Part shown: positions 7,940-17,567 of the stretch, piece after piece
Numbering within the stretch: the stretch's first letter is position 1
How the letters are laid out: every line of letters begins with the position of its first letter
NCBI RefSeq assembly: GCF_007954405.1
Contig: NZ_CP042344.1
Location: forward strand, 1,054,001-1,118,000
Reading direction: 5' to 3'
DNA length: 64,000 bases
Source of the DNA: Comamonas flocculans
Lineage (GTDB): Bacteria; Pseudomonadota; Gammaproteobacteria; Burkholderiales; Burkholderiaceae_C
The notes under the pieces: model-generated
Databases searched by the model: none
Told to the model about the DNA's origin: nothing
Seen by the model: the letters and a program-made list of their open reading frames with translations, nothing else
Translations under genes and position numbers: made by a program

Positions 7940-8773
7940 TCAACCGACGGGGTCGGTGGTCCCGAGCACGCCGAAGTCGCGCCGATCAGCCAACACCTCC
8001 CCGACCAACATCGCGTCTATGGTCTGAGCGTCTGCGCCAAAACCATAGACCAGCGCCATGTCGCAGAGGATGTTGATGCTGCGCGGTATGCCACGTGCGG
8101 CCTTTGCGATGAGCGCGATCGCGCCTTCGGTAAAGAGCGGTTCATCGCGCCCCGCGACGTGCAGACGATGCTGGACGTAGCGCGCCGCTTCCTGCGTCGT
8201 GAGGGGCGGAATGAAGAAGTCCACCGCCACGCGCTGCGCAAACTGCTGCAGCTGCGGCTGCTTGAGCAGATCGCGCAGTTGCGGCTGGCCGACCAGGATC
8301 ACCTGCAACAACTGGTCCTTGTCTGCATTGATGTTGGAGAGCATGCGCAGCGACTCCAGCGCCCCCGCCGAGAGGTTCTGTGCCTCATCGACGATCAGCA
8401 CCGCGCGTCGTCCCGCGGCGTATTCCTTGATGAGAAAGCGCTGAAACGCGTCATAGCGCGCCACCGGCGACATGCCTTCGTAGGGCTGACCAAACGCCAG
8501 CATGATCCATTCCAGCAGGTCGGCAATATCGCTGTGCGTGTTGTAGACCAGGCCGACGGTGAGCTCATCGCCCAAGGTATTGAGCAGGTGGCGGATCAGC
8601 GTCGTCTTGCCGCAGCCGATCTCGCCGCAAATGACGGAAAAGCCTGCCCGGTTCTGGATGCCATATTGCAGCATCGTGAAAGCAAGCGCGTGGCGCCTGC
8701 CGAGGTAGAGGAATTCCGGATCGGGTTGAATGGAAAACGGCTTCTCGCGCAGCCCGTAATAAGCTTCGTACAT
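7940..8773 (-). CDS. ExeA/GspA-like AAA ATPase of the PEP-CTERM/exosortase locus
   Basis: 277 residues from the ATG at 8773 (MYEAYYGL), the usual start of this family. It has a Walker A GEIGCGKTT at 50-58, a Walker B VLIVDEAQN around 125-132, and arginine-rich sensor regions typical of the ExeA/GspA family. Members found in exosortase loci are called XrtA- or PEP-CTERM-system-associated ATPases. Their exact role in EPS assembly is unsettled, and a role in organising the envelope export machine is usually assumed. It starts seven bases after the stop of prsT, so the two genes form an operon. Confidence 0.83.
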   Translation of the reverse strand: MYEAYYGLREKPFSIQPDPEFLYLGRRHALAFTMLQYGIQNRAGFSVICGEIGCGKTTLIRHLLNTLGDELTVGLVYNTHSDIADLLEWIMLAFGQPYEGMSPVARYDAFQRFLIKEYAAGRRAVLIVDEAQNLSAGALESLRMLSNINADKDQLLQVILVGQPQLRDLLKQPQLQQFAQRVAVDFFIPPLTTQEAARYVQHRLHVAGRDEPLFTEGAIALIAKAARGIPRSINILCDMALVYGFGADAQTIDAMLVGEVLADRRDFGVLGTTDPVG

Positions 8774-8780
8774 GCTTGCA

Positions 8781-11201
8781 TCAGATCCCGGCCAGGGCCT
8801 TCTTGGCCTCGTCGGCCTGGGCAAAGGGGGCGCCCCTGGTGGCCAGGTCCAGTGCGTGCTGCAAGGCTTCACGCGCTCCGGTCTTGTTGCCCTGTGCCAA
8901 GAGGTTCATGCCCAGGTGGTAGTGCAGCACCGGCAAGTCGGGCATGGCCTTGGCGGCATCGCGCAGGGGCGTCGCGGCCTCTGAATACCTGCCCACCCGG
9001 TACGCCGCCCAGCCAAAGGTGTCCTTGAACTGCGGCACGTTGCTTGAACGCAGGCCCTGCGCCAACTCGTAGGCGCGCTTGTGGCTGGCCTCGTCGGTGC
9101 GCGCGTCGGTGAGCAGGCTGGCCAGGTTGTTGACCACCACCTCGGCATTGGGCCGCTCCTTGTTGAGCTTTTCGTACAGGGCCAGCGCGTCGTCCACCTT
9201 GCCGCGCTGCTCGTACAAGCTGGCGCGCGAAAGGCGCAAGCCAAAGTCCCCGGGCATGCGCTCCAGAGCGCGCACCAGCAGGGCGTCGGCCTCGTCGAAT
9301 TGGCCCGCATCGCTGAGCAAACCCACCAGTCCAAGGTAGGCTTGGGCGCTCTCGGGATTCCGCTTGAGCACTTCCTCAAAGCCTTGTTTTGCGCCGGCCG
9401 CATCGCCCGACTGCGCCGCCAGCCGCGCCTGCAGCAGACGCGCGCCCACGTTGTCGGGCGACGCCGCGATGACCGACTGCAAAAAGCCTTGCGCCTCCTT
9501 GAGCTTGCCCGCGCGCAGATAGGTGCCGACCAGTGCGACCATGGGCTGCATTTCGTCGGGCGAGAGTTCATACGCCTTCCTGTACGCGGCGATGCTGCTG
9601 TCGAACTGGTTGCGCGCCGCCGCCACCGCGCCCTGGAGCTGGTTGGCCGCTACCTGCTGGTTTCCGAGCTTGGCCACCAGGTCCGCCACCTTCTGCGCCG
9701 AGACGAGTTCGCCGACATTCAGGTAGGACTGTGCGAGCAACTGGTAGGCCGGCAGGTAGTGCGGCGCCACCTGCAGGGTCTCGCGCAGCGCGGGCTCAAC
9801 CAGCCGGGGCTTGCCCACGCGCATCAGGAACTCCGCGTAAGGCATCGCATAGAGCGGCGCGAACTTGCCTTCTTGCGCGGCGCGCGCGTATTCGTCCTGT
9901 GCCAGGTCCTTGGAGCCTTGCATCTCCAGCGTGCGCCCAAGCATGGCGTGTGCCTGCGCCGACGAAGGCGTATCGCGCAAGATGGTGCGCAAGTCGGCCA
10001 CCGCGTCGTCCAGCCGCCGCTCATCGAGCGCCACGCCGGCGCGCAGCAACAGGCCTTGTTCATTGCGCGCATCGGCCTCGAGGATCTGCGCGATCAGCTC
10101 GTTTGCTTCCGCCCGCTTGCCGTTGCCCAGCAGGTCGGCGGCCAGCGCGGCGCGGGCGCGCAGCCCGGCCGGATCCTTGCCGGCCTCGGCCACCACCTCG
10201 TTCCACAGAGCCCGCGCTGCCTCAGGCTTGTTCTCTTGCTGCCGCAGATTGGCGAGCATCAGCTTGAGGTCCCAGGCCTTGGGGTCTTGTTTGATGAACT
10301 CCTGCAACTCGGCAGCGGCTGCCGCCGGGCCCTTGAGCTGCCCGACGAAACGCACCAGATCCAGCTTGGCCTCGGTGTCCCTGGGCTGGGCCTTGACGAT
10401 GTCGCGGTAGGTGTCTTCAGCCTGCGCAGGCATGCCGTGCGTCATGAAGAACTGCGCAAGCATGTGGCGCAGCACCTTGTTGTCGGGGTAGAACGCAATC
10501 AGCTTGCGAAAGACCTCTTGCGCGCCGTCGAGCCTGGACATCTTCTCCAGCGCCTGCACCTTGATGAGCTGCAGCGCCACGTCGCGCTCATTGTCCGCCA
10601 GCGCCTGGTCCAGGTATTTGAGTGCGCCATCCCCATCGCCGTCCATCAGGCGCTGGGATGCCAGTACCACCAGCGCATCGGACTGCTTGGGGTTGCGGCT
10701 CAGCGCCTGCTGCGCCAGATCTACCGCGGCCTTGCGATCCCCGAGCTTGAACATCACCGCCGCACGCAGCGCAAGCACATCGGCATCGTCCGCCTTGAGC
10801 CTGGACGCCGCTTCGCTTGCCGTCAGCGCCTTGTCCATCTGGCCGGCGGCCAGCAGCAGCTTGCCCAGCTTGAGGTGCGCCGCCAGATTTGTCGGGTCGA
10901 GTTCCACCACCTTGCTCAGCAGGCCGTAGGTGCGGTTCCAGTCGCTGCCCCGCTCGGCAATCTCGGCCAGGCCATAGAGCGATGGCACGTTGTTCGGGTT
11001 GATCTGCAGCGCGTTCTGAAATTCGAGCCGCGCCTTCACCACGTCTCCCGCCTGCAAATAGCTCTGTCCCTTCTTGGCAAACGAAGCCACCTTTTCCTCG
11101 GGCGAAGAGCAAGCGACCAACGCCAGCGCGGACAGCGCCAGCAGCGCCGCCGACACTCCGCGGCGCACGCCGCCCCTGTTCATCATCGATAGCCTGGGCA
11201 T
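8781..11201 (-). CDS. prsT: PEP-CTERM system TPR-repeat lipoprotein PrsT
   Basis: An 806-residue lipoprotein made almost entirely of tetratricopeptide repeats. The N-terminus has basic residues, a hydrophobic segment and a lipobox LVAC (Cys31 from the first ATG; a second in-frame start, MNRGG at 11183, is equally possible). TPR signatures recur through the chain, for example NPNNVPSLYGLAEIAE near the N-terminus and RPNAEVVVNNLASLL near the C-terminus. PrsT proteins co-occur with exosortases in Gram-negative EPS loci and probably scaffold periplasmic or outer-membrane assembly. It sits between the exosortase gene and the ATPase gene, all on the minus strand. Confidence 0.87.
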   Translation of the reverse strand: MPRLSMMNRGGVRRGVSAALLALSALALVACSSPEEKVASFAKKGQSYLQAGDVVKARLEFQNALQINPNNVPSLYGLAEIAERGSDWNRTYGLLSKVVELDPTNLAAHLKLGKLLLAAGQMDKALTASEAASRLKADDADVLALRAAVMFKLGDRKAAVDLAQQALSRNPKQSDALVVLASQRLMDGDGDGALKYLDQALADNERDVALQLIKVQALEKMSRLDGAQEVFRKLIAFYPDNKVLRHMLAQFFMTHGMPAQAEDTYRDIVKAQPRDTEAKLDLVRFVGQLKGPAAAAAELQEFIKQDPKAWDLKLMLANLRQQENKPEAARALWNEVVAEAGKDPAGLRARAALAADLLGNGKRAEANELIAQILEADARNEQGLLLRAGVALDERRLDDAVADLRTILRDTPSSAQAHAMLGRTLEMQGSKDLAQDEYARAAQEGKFAPLYAMPYAEFLMRVGKPRLVEPALRETLQVAPHYLPAYQLLAQSYLNVGELVSAQKVADLVAKLGNQQVAANQLQGAVAAARNQFDSSIAAYRKAYELSPDEMQPMVALVGTYLRAGKLKEAQGFLQSVIAASPDNVGARLLQARLAAQSGDAAGAKQGFEEVLKRNPESAQAYLGLVGLLSDAGQFDEADALLVRALERMPGDFGLRLSRASLYEQRGKVDDALALYEKLNKERPNAEVVVNNLASLLTDARTDEASHKRAYELAQGLRSSNVPQFKDTFGWAAYRVGRYSEAATPLRDAAKAMPDLPVLHYHLGMNLLAQGNKTGAREALQHALDLATRGAPFAQADEAKKALAGI

Positions 11202-11242
11202 CTCTTACTCCCCGGCCCCATCACTCGGGCCGATACGTCAAT

Positions 11243-11297
11243 TGATAGCTGATCGCGCAATACAGACAAGCGCCAGAGCCCAATTTCATTCAAAAAA
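11243..11297 (+). repeat. Dispersed intergenic palindromic repeat, copy 1
   Basis: Core ATAGCTGATCGCGCAATACA followed by GACAAGCGC..AGCCC..TTTCATTC. It shares the pattern TAC.GACAAGCGC...AGCC..TTTCATTC with the copy near 59300. It lies between the exosortase and prsT genes. Such short palindromes are common between genes in Comamonadaceae (from memory). Confidence 0.6.
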
Positions 11298-11329
11298 TGG
11301 CGAGTACCTTGTCCCGCCCCACGCACCCG

Positions 11330-12880
11330 CTATTTGGGCACAAAGGGCCCGAGCAGCGGCACCGCCACGCGGGCAAACGCGGTGAGCCGCGCATCCGCCG
11401 CCCCCGCCGCCTCACCCGGGCGCATCGGCGTCACCATGCGCACCAGCGCGCCATCGGTGCGATTGCGCAGGAGGGCATCTTCCAGCAGATACCACTTCAT
11501 CAGGTACTCGTTGGCAATGCGCCGGCCGCGCTGCTCGAACCAGTAGTACACGAGCTGGTGCCGATTGTCCTTGGAGATCACGACACGCACCACTTCCAGC
11601 GGCGAGCCGTCGTTGAGTTCGATCACGTCGCCATGGATATCCGATATCACCCAGCCACCACCGGGAATGCAGACCTGTGGCGAATGCGGCGACACGCCCT
11701 TGCGCTGCGAGGCGTAATACGCGGTATAAAAATTCACCACATCGCCCGCCTCATCGCGGTAATCGGCAAGCACGTAGTCGCTGAAGCCCAGCGCCTGCTC
11801 CACCTCGATGGAAAGCGACGATTCGGTGGCGCGCCAGTTGCCCAGCTCCAGCGGAAAAGTGACCAGACTGTGACGCAGCGGCTTGACCTCGGTGCGCCCG
11901 CCCACGGTGAGCGCCGCCGCCATGCCCGCCGCCAGCAAGACCATCGCCGCCACGAGCGGGCGTGACCAACGTGCGCTGTAGATCCCCGTGGGCCGTGCCA
12001 CCGGCGGTAGAGGAATCTGCTGCTGCACCTCCAGCAAGCCGCGACGCAGCGTAAAGCGCTCGATCACCCAGATCTCGGCCATCAGGATGAGCTGGCAGAC
12101 GAGAAAGATCACCCAGCCTTCGAAATAGTGCAAGAAGCCGTCGGCCATGCCGCTGCCCCAGCGCGCCACCAGCACACCCACCATCGCGATGCGCGCGCTG
12201 TTGGTGAGCACCGTGATCGGCACCGCCGAGAGAAACACCAGCACCCGCCAGCGCATCTTCGCCGGATAGATGTAGGCCATCAAAAAGCTCAGGCTCAACA
12301 GCGGATACAGGTAGCGCAGGCCGCTGCAGGCTTCGACCACCTGCAGCTTGTAGCTGCCCAGGTCGATCACGTTGCCTTCAAGATAGACCGCGTAGCCCAT
12401 CAGCCGCAGCAAACCCACACCCAGGCTGGACGACATCAGCTGCAGGCGCCAGGAAATCTGCGAATCGATGAAATATGGCAGCGGGATCGCGAACAGCAAG
12501 AACGCGATCGGCATCCACGCCACGCGCAGCAGCGAGACACCGCCGTAGCACAACACCAGTCCGACGAGTGCTATCAAAAAACCGATCTGCACCGCCAGAA
12601 ACAGCGCGGTGACCTCGCCCAGCACCAGAAGCAACGCGCTCACCACCAGCAGCACCAGGCCCCAGCCCGAAGGCGCGCCCCGGCTCTTGCGCAAGACATC
12701 GCGCCGGTACCAAAGCAAAAACAGCGAAATCAACGGCAGGAAAAAGCCGTGGCTGTATTCCTCTTGTCGGTACCAGCGGCCCACCAACTCGGACAGCCCG
12801 CCCCAGAACGCCGCAATGGCCAGCAGGACACCGAGCAGCAGCAACTGCTCATTGCGCGGAAGACGGAAATGAAAAGGCAC
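11330..12880 (-). CDS. xrtD: Exosortase-EpsI fusion, VPLPA-CTERM type (XrtD)
   Basis: A 516-residue protein. Residues 1-285 form the multi-spanning exosortase with its catalytic set: Cys185 (EACSGLRYL), Arg230 (TNSARIAM) and His251 (FLHYFEGW). After a short linker and one more membrane segment (about 310-328), residues 330-510 form an EpsI domain (LGNWRATE, VNFYTAYYASQRKG, HSPQVCIPGGGW). This fused layout and the PLPGA-type sorting signals in the same locus fit the XrtD class. The enzyme would cleave and sort PEP-CTERM proteins after export across the inner membrane. Four candidate substrates are in the window: 6150-6914, 7075-7803, 44836-45489 and 45521-46108. Confidence 0.87.
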   Translation of the reverse strand: MPFHFRLPRNEQLLLLGVLLAIAAFWGGLSELVGRWYRQEEYSHGFFLPLISLFLLWYRRDVLRKSRGAPSGWGLVLLVVSALLLVLGEVTALFLAVQIGFLIALVGLVLCYGGVSLLRVAWMPIAFLLFAIPLPYFIDSQISWRLQLMSSSLGVGLLRLMGYAVYLEGNVIDLGSYKLQVVEACSGLRYLYPLLSLSFLMAYIYPAKMRWRVLVFLSAVPITVLTNSARIAMVGVLVARWGSGMADGFLHYFEGWVIFLVCQLILMAEIWVIERFTLRRGLLEVQQQIPLPPVARPTGIYSARWSRPLVAAMVLLAAGMAAALTVGGRTEVKPLRHSLVTFPLELGNWRATESSLSIEVEQALGFSDYVLADYRDEAGDVVNFYTAYYASQRKGVSPHSPQVCIPGGGWVISDIHGDVIELNDGSPLEVVRVVISKDNRHQLVYYWFEQRGRRIANEYLMKWYLLEDALLRNRTDGALVRMVTPMRPGEAAGAADARLTAFARVAVPLLGPFVPK

Positions 12881-13077
12881 GTGGCAAAGGTGATTCTGCA
12901 GGCGAGTGGCATGCTAACAGCGGAAACCGAGCGTATCCGAGTCGCGAAGTTCACCGCGATAGGCCGATGGAGCTAGCGACGGCTGGCACCTGATGCAGGT
13001 CTGCGCCATCAGGAAAGCACCAGAACCCGCACCGGGGCTCGGGAACAAGCAACCCGCCAGCAGTGCCGAAAGAGCGC

Positions 13078-13881
13078 TTACTGCCGCCCGATCAGGCCCT
13101 TGACCCCCCGCTTGAGCCCCCGCACGCCATCCTGCAATCCGCGCAACGCGGCTTCGGCCGGCATCGCCACCCTGCCCTTCATCCACTCATCAGGGCGCGC
13201 CTTGAATATGGTCGAATGCTGCCGACCATCCCAGCCCAGCGGCGGCTCCTTGGTGTAGTAGTACACCGCAAAGGACTGGCGCATCCGCCCCTCGGGACAC
13301 GCCACCGGCGTCACACCGTGCCAGCTCTGCGCACCCGTGGCAAAGCCCGCCATGCGGTTGAACTGCGGCGCATAGTAGCCAATGCGCTGCTTGACATCCT
13401 TGTCCCACAAATCAAGGTAACCGCCCCACTCTTCTTTCCAGTCCTTGTTGAAATAGAAGAGCAGATTCACCCGGCGGTGCCACTGCTTTTCCTTGAGGAA
13501 ATTGAAATCGATGTGCACGTCCAGGTGCCCGCCAGAATTGGTTTCGTGAATGCCACCGCCATTGAGATCGGGGTCGGCCAGCAGGTTCTCGATTCCGAAC
13601 ATGCGCCCGACAAGGGCCACGAAGGCATCGCTGGCAAGCAGGTCATGCAGCTCGCGAATCGGCGCCGGGAACTTGCGAAAGTCGGTGATCTGAATCTTGC
13701 GTTTCTCGTTCACCGTGGCAAATTCCCTGCCGCTCTGGCGCGCCTCCTGATACGACGGGAACGCAGCCCACACCTCCTGCGCAAACTGCGCATCCAGGAT
13801 GTCATCCACACACAGATGAGGGAACGGCTCACGCACCACCGTTTGCGGCCCCAGCTTGTCAAGTGCAATCCGCGTGTTCAT
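13078..13881 (-). CDS. 2OG-Fe(II) oxygenase, prolyl-hydroxylase-like
   Basis: 267 residues with the double-stranded beta-helix signature of Fe(II)/2-oxoglutarate dioxygenases: HxD at His123/Asp125 (in HLDVHIDFN), a distal His188 (SWHGVTP) and an Arg at 199-201 (RMRQSFAVYYY) to bind 2-oxoglutarate. The closest family is the Tpa1/prolyl 4-hydroxylase-like group, which often appears in polysaccharide loci. The substrate is unknown; hydroxylation of a sugar, lipid or protein is possible. It diverges from galE with 150 bases between the two starts. Confidence 0.82.
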   Translation of the reverse strand: MNTRIALDKLGPQTVVREPFPHLCVDDILDAQFAQEVWAAFPSYQEARQSGREFATVNEKRKIQITDFRKFPAPIRELHDLLASDAFVALVGRMFGIENLLADPDLNGGGIHETNSGGHLDVHIDFNFLKEKQWHRRVNLLFYFNKDWKEEWGGYLDLWDKDVKQRIGYYAPQFNRMAGFATGAQSWHGVTPVACPEGRMRQSFAVYYYTKEPPLGWDGRQHSTIFKARPDEWMKGRVAMPAEAALRGLQDGVRGLKRGVKGLIGRQ

Positions 13882-14031
13882 TGAAATCAGGCTCCCGTTC
13901 TTAGGCTTTCAACCCAAGGAGCGAGCTTGCCCGCGTACACCCCGGAACGTCAAGCGTCCGGCATAGGCCAATGGGGCCATCCGTAGCACGCCCAAGCTTC
14001 ACATGCACGCCGCTACAAGCAAAATAGCCGC

Positions 14032-15039
14032 ATGAACATCCTCGTCACCGGCGGCGCCGGCTACATCGGCTCGCACACCTGCGTTGAACTGCTGCAGTCG
14101 GGCCACAAGGTCGTCGTTTTCGACAACTTCAGCAACAGCCACCCCGAGGCGCTGCACCGCGTGGCGCAGATAGCCGGAACCACCCCCAAGCTGGTTGAAG
14201 GCGACGTCCGCGACCAGGCCGCGATCGAGACCGCGCTGCGCCAGCACCAGTGCAACGCGGTGATCCATTTCGCGGGGCTGAAGGCGGTAGGCGAATCGGT
14301 GGCGCAGCCGCTGGCCTATTACGACAACAACATCATCGGCACGCACCGCCTGTTGTGCGCGATGCAGCGCTGCGGGCTGCGCACGCTGGTCTTCAGCTCT
14401 TCGGCCACGGTCTACGGCGAACCGCAGCGCTTGCCGCTGGACGAATCGCATCCGCTCTCGGCCACCAATCCGTATGGCCGCAGCAAGCTCTTCATCGAAG
14501 ACATGCTGCGTGACCTGTTTCACGCGCAACCGGAATGGCGCATCGCCATCCTGCGCTACTTCAACCCGGTGGGGGCGCATGCCAGCGGCCTCATCGGCGA
14601 AGACCCGCAAGGCACGCCCAACAACCTGATGCCTTACGTCGCCCAGGTCGCGGTGGGCCGCCGTGCGCATCTGAATGTCTGGGGCAGCGACTATCCGACG
14701 CCCGACGGCACCGGCGTGCGCGACTACATCCACGTCACCGACCTCGCGCTCGGCCATCTCAAGGCGCTGCAGTGGCTTAGGCAGCCCGGCTGCACGGCGA
14801 TCAACCTTGGAACCGGGGTGGGCTACAGCGTGCTGGAGGTGGTGCGCGCGTTCGAAGCCGCAAGCGGCCGTGCCGTGCCCTTTGAACTGTCACCCCGTCG
14901 CGCCGGTGACGTCGCCACCTGCTACGCCGACGCGTCGCTGGCGCGGGAGCATCTGGGCTGGAAGGCCGAACGCACGCTGGCAACGATGTGCCTGGACCAT
15001 TGGCGCTGGCAGAGCCGGAACCCCAACGGCTACGCCTGA
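14032..15039 (+). CDS. galE: UDP-glucose 4-epimerase
   Basis: 335 residues, normal length for GalE. The N-terminal NAD-binding motif is GGAGYIG at 7-13, the Ser-Tyr-Lys catalytic set is in SSSATVYG and NPYGRSK, and a C-terminal substrate-binding region follows. It interconverts UDP-glucose and UDP-galactose in the cytoplasm and would supply UDP-galactose for the EPS. It is one of the few plus-strand genes in the sugar block. Its last ten bases overlap the end of manC on the opposite strand. Confidence 0.96.
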   Translation: MNILVTGGAGYIGSHTCVELLQSGHKVVVFDNFSNSHPEALHRVAQIAGTTPKLVEGDVRDQAAIETALRQHQCNAVIHFAGLKAVGESVAQPLAYYDNNIIGTHRLLCAMQRCGLRTLVFSSSATVYGEPQRLPLDESHPLSATNPYGRSKLFIEDMLRDLFHAQPEWRIAILRYFNPVGAHASGLIGEDPQGTPNNLMPYVAQVAVGRRAHLNVWGSDYPTPDGTGVRDYIHVTDLALGHLKALQWLRQPGCTAINLGTGVGYSVLEVVRAFEAASGRAVPFELSPRRAGDVATCYADASLAREHLGWKAERTLATMCLDHWRWQSRNPNGYA

Positions 15040-16517
15040 GGCGCGCCGTCTTGCGGCAGTTCGGCCATCCGGCCAAAGCTGTCTTCCAGCCGCACGATAT
15101 CGTCCTCGCCCAGATAGCTGCCCGACTGCACCTCGATGATCTCCAGCGGCACCTTGCCGGGGTTGCGCAAGCGGTGCGTGTGGCCCAGCGGGATGAAGGT
15201 GGACTGATTCTCGGAGAGCAGAAAAACCTTTTCTCCGTGTGTGACTTCGGCCGTTCCCCGCACCACCACCCAATGTTCGGCGCGGTGGTGGTGCATCTGC
15301 AAGCTCAGACTGGCGCCGGGCTTGACGACGATGCGCTTGACCTGAAAACGCTCGCCATGGTCGATGCAGTCATACCAGCCCCAGGGGCGATGCACCTTGC
15401 GGTGGGTCGTGACCAGTTCACGCCGCTGCGCCTTGAGCTCGGCCACGATCTTCTTCACGTCCTGCGTCTTGCGCCGGTCCGCTACCAGGATGGCGTCCGC
15501 CGTCTCGACCACGACCAGGTTGTCCACGCCGACGGTGGCGATCAGGCTGGTCTCGGACAGCAGCAGGCTGCCCCGGGTGTCCACCGCCAGGGTCTGGCCC
15601 CGCGTGGCGTTGCCGTTGGCATCGCGCGGCATCACGTCCCACAGCGCATCCCAGGCGCCCAGGTCGGACCAGCCCGCATCCAGCGGCACCACGCACGCGG
15701 GCACGCCCAGCGCCGGCTGCGCGGGCAGATGCTCCATCACCGCGTAGTCAATGGAATCGGCCGGGCAGGCGCCAAAATCCTGCGCGCCCGGGCGGATGAA
15801 GTCCATGTCCTCGCGGCTTTGCGCCATGGCCGCCCGGCAAGCGCGCAGCATGGGCGCTTGCAGCGCCTGCATGGCCTTGAGCCATTGATCGGCGCGCACC
15901 ATGAAGAGGCCGCTGTTCCACAGGTACTGGCCGCTCGCGAGATAGTCTTGCGCGCGTCCGGCGTCAGGCTTCTCGGCAAAACTGGCTATGGCAAAGGCCG
16001 CGCCATTCGCCACCGGCGCGGCCTTCTCGATATAGCCATAACCGGTTTCCGGGCGGCTGGGCGTGATGCCAAAGGTCACCATGGCCCCTTCGACCGCCAG
16101 CGGCCACGCCCGCTCTACGGCCCGCTGCAATTCACCCGGCCGGGTAAAGACGTGATCGGCCGGCATGGCCAGCATGACGGCGTGCGGCTCGGCCACCAGC
16201 GCCGCCAGCGTCAGTGCGGGGGCGGTATTGCGGCCCACGGGCTCGAGCACGATGCGCGAGTCCTGCACGCCCGCTTCCTGCAGTTGCTGGGCCGCCAGAA
16301 AGCGATGCTCCGCATTGCACACCACGATGGGCGCCGCGCGCGCGATCGCGCCCGAGACGCCGTCGAGCCGCGTGGCGGTGTCCTGCAGCATGCTGCGCCC
16401 CTCCTGCCCCAGCGCCAGAAACTGCTTGGGGTAATGCTCGCGCGACAGCGGCCACAGCCGCGTGCCGCTGCCGCCGCACAGGATGACGGGAACAAGGGAG
16501 GGTTTATCAGCGGTCAT
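15030..16517 (-). CDS. manC: Mannose-1-phosphate guanylyltransferase / mannose-6-phosphate isomerase
   Basis: About 495 residues from the ATG at 16517 (MTADKPSLVPVIL); an upstream in-frame ATG at 16571 looks too early. The nucleotidyltransferase domain starts with CGGSGTRLWPLSREHYPKQF and contains FGITPSRPETGYGYIE. The C-terminal cupin isomerase domain has RPWGWY and QMHHHRAEHW, whose histidines bind the metal. The bifunctional ManC/AlgA/XanB type makes GDP-mannose, the precursor of mannose and of GDP-fucose. The latter fits the nearby GT11 fucosyltransferase, but gmd and fcl are not in the window. Confidence 0.94.
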   Translation of the reverse strand: MTADKPSLVPVILCGGSGTRLWPLSREHYPKQFLALGQEGRSMLQDTATRLDGVSGAIARAAPIVVCNAEHRFLAAQQLQEAGVQDSRIVLEPVGRNTAPALTLAALVAEPHAVMLAMPADHVFTRPGELQRAVERAWPLAVEGAMVTFGITPSRPETGYGYIEKAAPVANGAAFAIASFAEKPDAGRAQDYLASGQYLWNSGLFMVRADQWLKAMQALQAPMLRACRAAMAQSREDMDFIRPGAQDFGACPADSIDYAVMEHLPAQPALGVPACVVPLDAGWSDLGAWDALWDVMPRDANGNATRGQTLAVDTRGSLLLSETSLIATVGVDNLVVVETADAILVADRRKTQDVKKIVAELKAQRRELVTTHRKVHRPWGWYDCIDHGERFQVKRIVVKPGASLSLQMHHHRAEHWVVVRGTAEVTHGEKVFLLSENQSTFIPLGHTHRLRNPGKVPLEIIEVQSGSYLGEDDIVRLEDSFGRMAELPQDGAPQA

Positions 16518-16589
16518 GTGCAGATCAGTCGGCCCGGCGGGCGACAAAACAGGCGGGCCATTGTGCCGCACGCCCGCGCGATGCGCGGC

Positions 16590-17426
16590 TCACCGCTCCA
16601 ACGGTTTAGGCCCCAACGCTTTCCCTGCCAGCGCGCACAGCATCAGCTTGAGCAACACCAGACCATCGGCCGCATAGCGGCGATACAGCGCGGGCTCCTG
16701 CCGTATGCGCCACAGCCACTCCAGCCCCCAGCGCTGCCAGGCCAGCGGCGCGCGCTCTACCGTCCCGGCAACGAAGTTCACCACCGCACCCAGATGGCTC
16801 ACCACCGGTACGGTGAGCCGGCCGAGGTTGTGCATGATCCAGGCCTGCCCCTTCTTCGCGCCGAGAGCCACCACCAGAAAATCCGCACCGCTGGCATTGA
16901 TGGCATCGATCACCTCGGGCGCAGACATGTCCTCGACCGTGCCAAAGCCCGGGCTATGCGCACCCACGCCGCGCATGTGCCCGCCTTCGGCATTCAATGC
17001 ATCGCAGGCCTTTTGCGCCACGCCCGGCGGGCCGCCAAAAAAATACACCTTGATGGGCCGCGCCAGCAGCGCCTGTCCCTCGCCCGCGCGCAGGCGCTCG
17101 AACAGCGTAGAGCCCGCCACCCGCTCCGGCAGCGGCGTGCCCTGCAGGCGCGCCAGCCACAGCACGGGCATGCCGTCGGCCACGCTCAGATCGCTGGCCA
17201 GCACCGATTGTCGAAAGGCGGCATCGCGCTGCGCCGCGACGAGAAAATTGAGATTGGGCGTGGACAAAAACATGCGCTGGCCATCGACCATCGCCGCGCA
17301 CAGCCGTTCGACGGCACCTGCGGCATCGACCACATCGAAGGGCAGCCCGGCCACGGTCACGCATTGCCTTGCGGGCGGCGCTTGAACAAGCGGGGAAGAA
17401 ACAGGGGGATACGGGTCGGCCATCAT
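16590..17426 (-). CDS. WecB/TagA/CpsF family glycosyltransferase
   Basis: 278 residues. Family motifs are the STPNLNFLVAA segment, the VADGMPVLW loop with the catalytic-type Asp, FFGGPPGVA, and the C-terminal ALGAKKGQAWIMHN and GAVVNFVAGTVERAP. Members (GT26) transfer N-acetyl-mannosamine, glucuronate or similar sugars onto lipid-linked acceptors at the inner face of the membrane. It lies 72 bases upstream of manC on the same strand and may be co-transcribed with it. Confidence 0.9.
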   Translation of the reverse strand: MMADPYPPVSSPLVQAPPARQCVTVAGLPFDVVDAAGAVERLCAAMVDGQRMFLSTPNLNFLVAAQRDAAFRQSVLASDLSVADGMPVLWLARLQGTPLPERVAGSTLFERLRAGEGQALLARPIKVYFFGGPPGVAQKACDALNAEGGHMRGVGAHSPGFGTVEDMSAPEVIDAINASGADFLVVALGAKKGQAWIMHNLGRLTVPVVSHLGAVVNFVAGTVERAPLAWQRWGLEWLWRIRQEPALYRRYAADGLVLLKLMLCALAGKALGPKPLER

Positions 17427-17567
17427 TGCGTCAGAAAAGCCATGCAGGTTTGGAGCCAGACAAGCAGGCCAGCGCCGCCTGCTGATTCAAAAGGGGAAAT
17501 GATGTTGTTGCCAACATTGAAGTGTTTGGAGGGCATCCGTTCGAAGCCACGCCCAATGACACACCAT

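Noticed and set aside
9081..11192. A 703-codon open frame opposite prsT
   Set aside because: It is the antisense of a clear TPR lipoprotein; the product has no fold signature.
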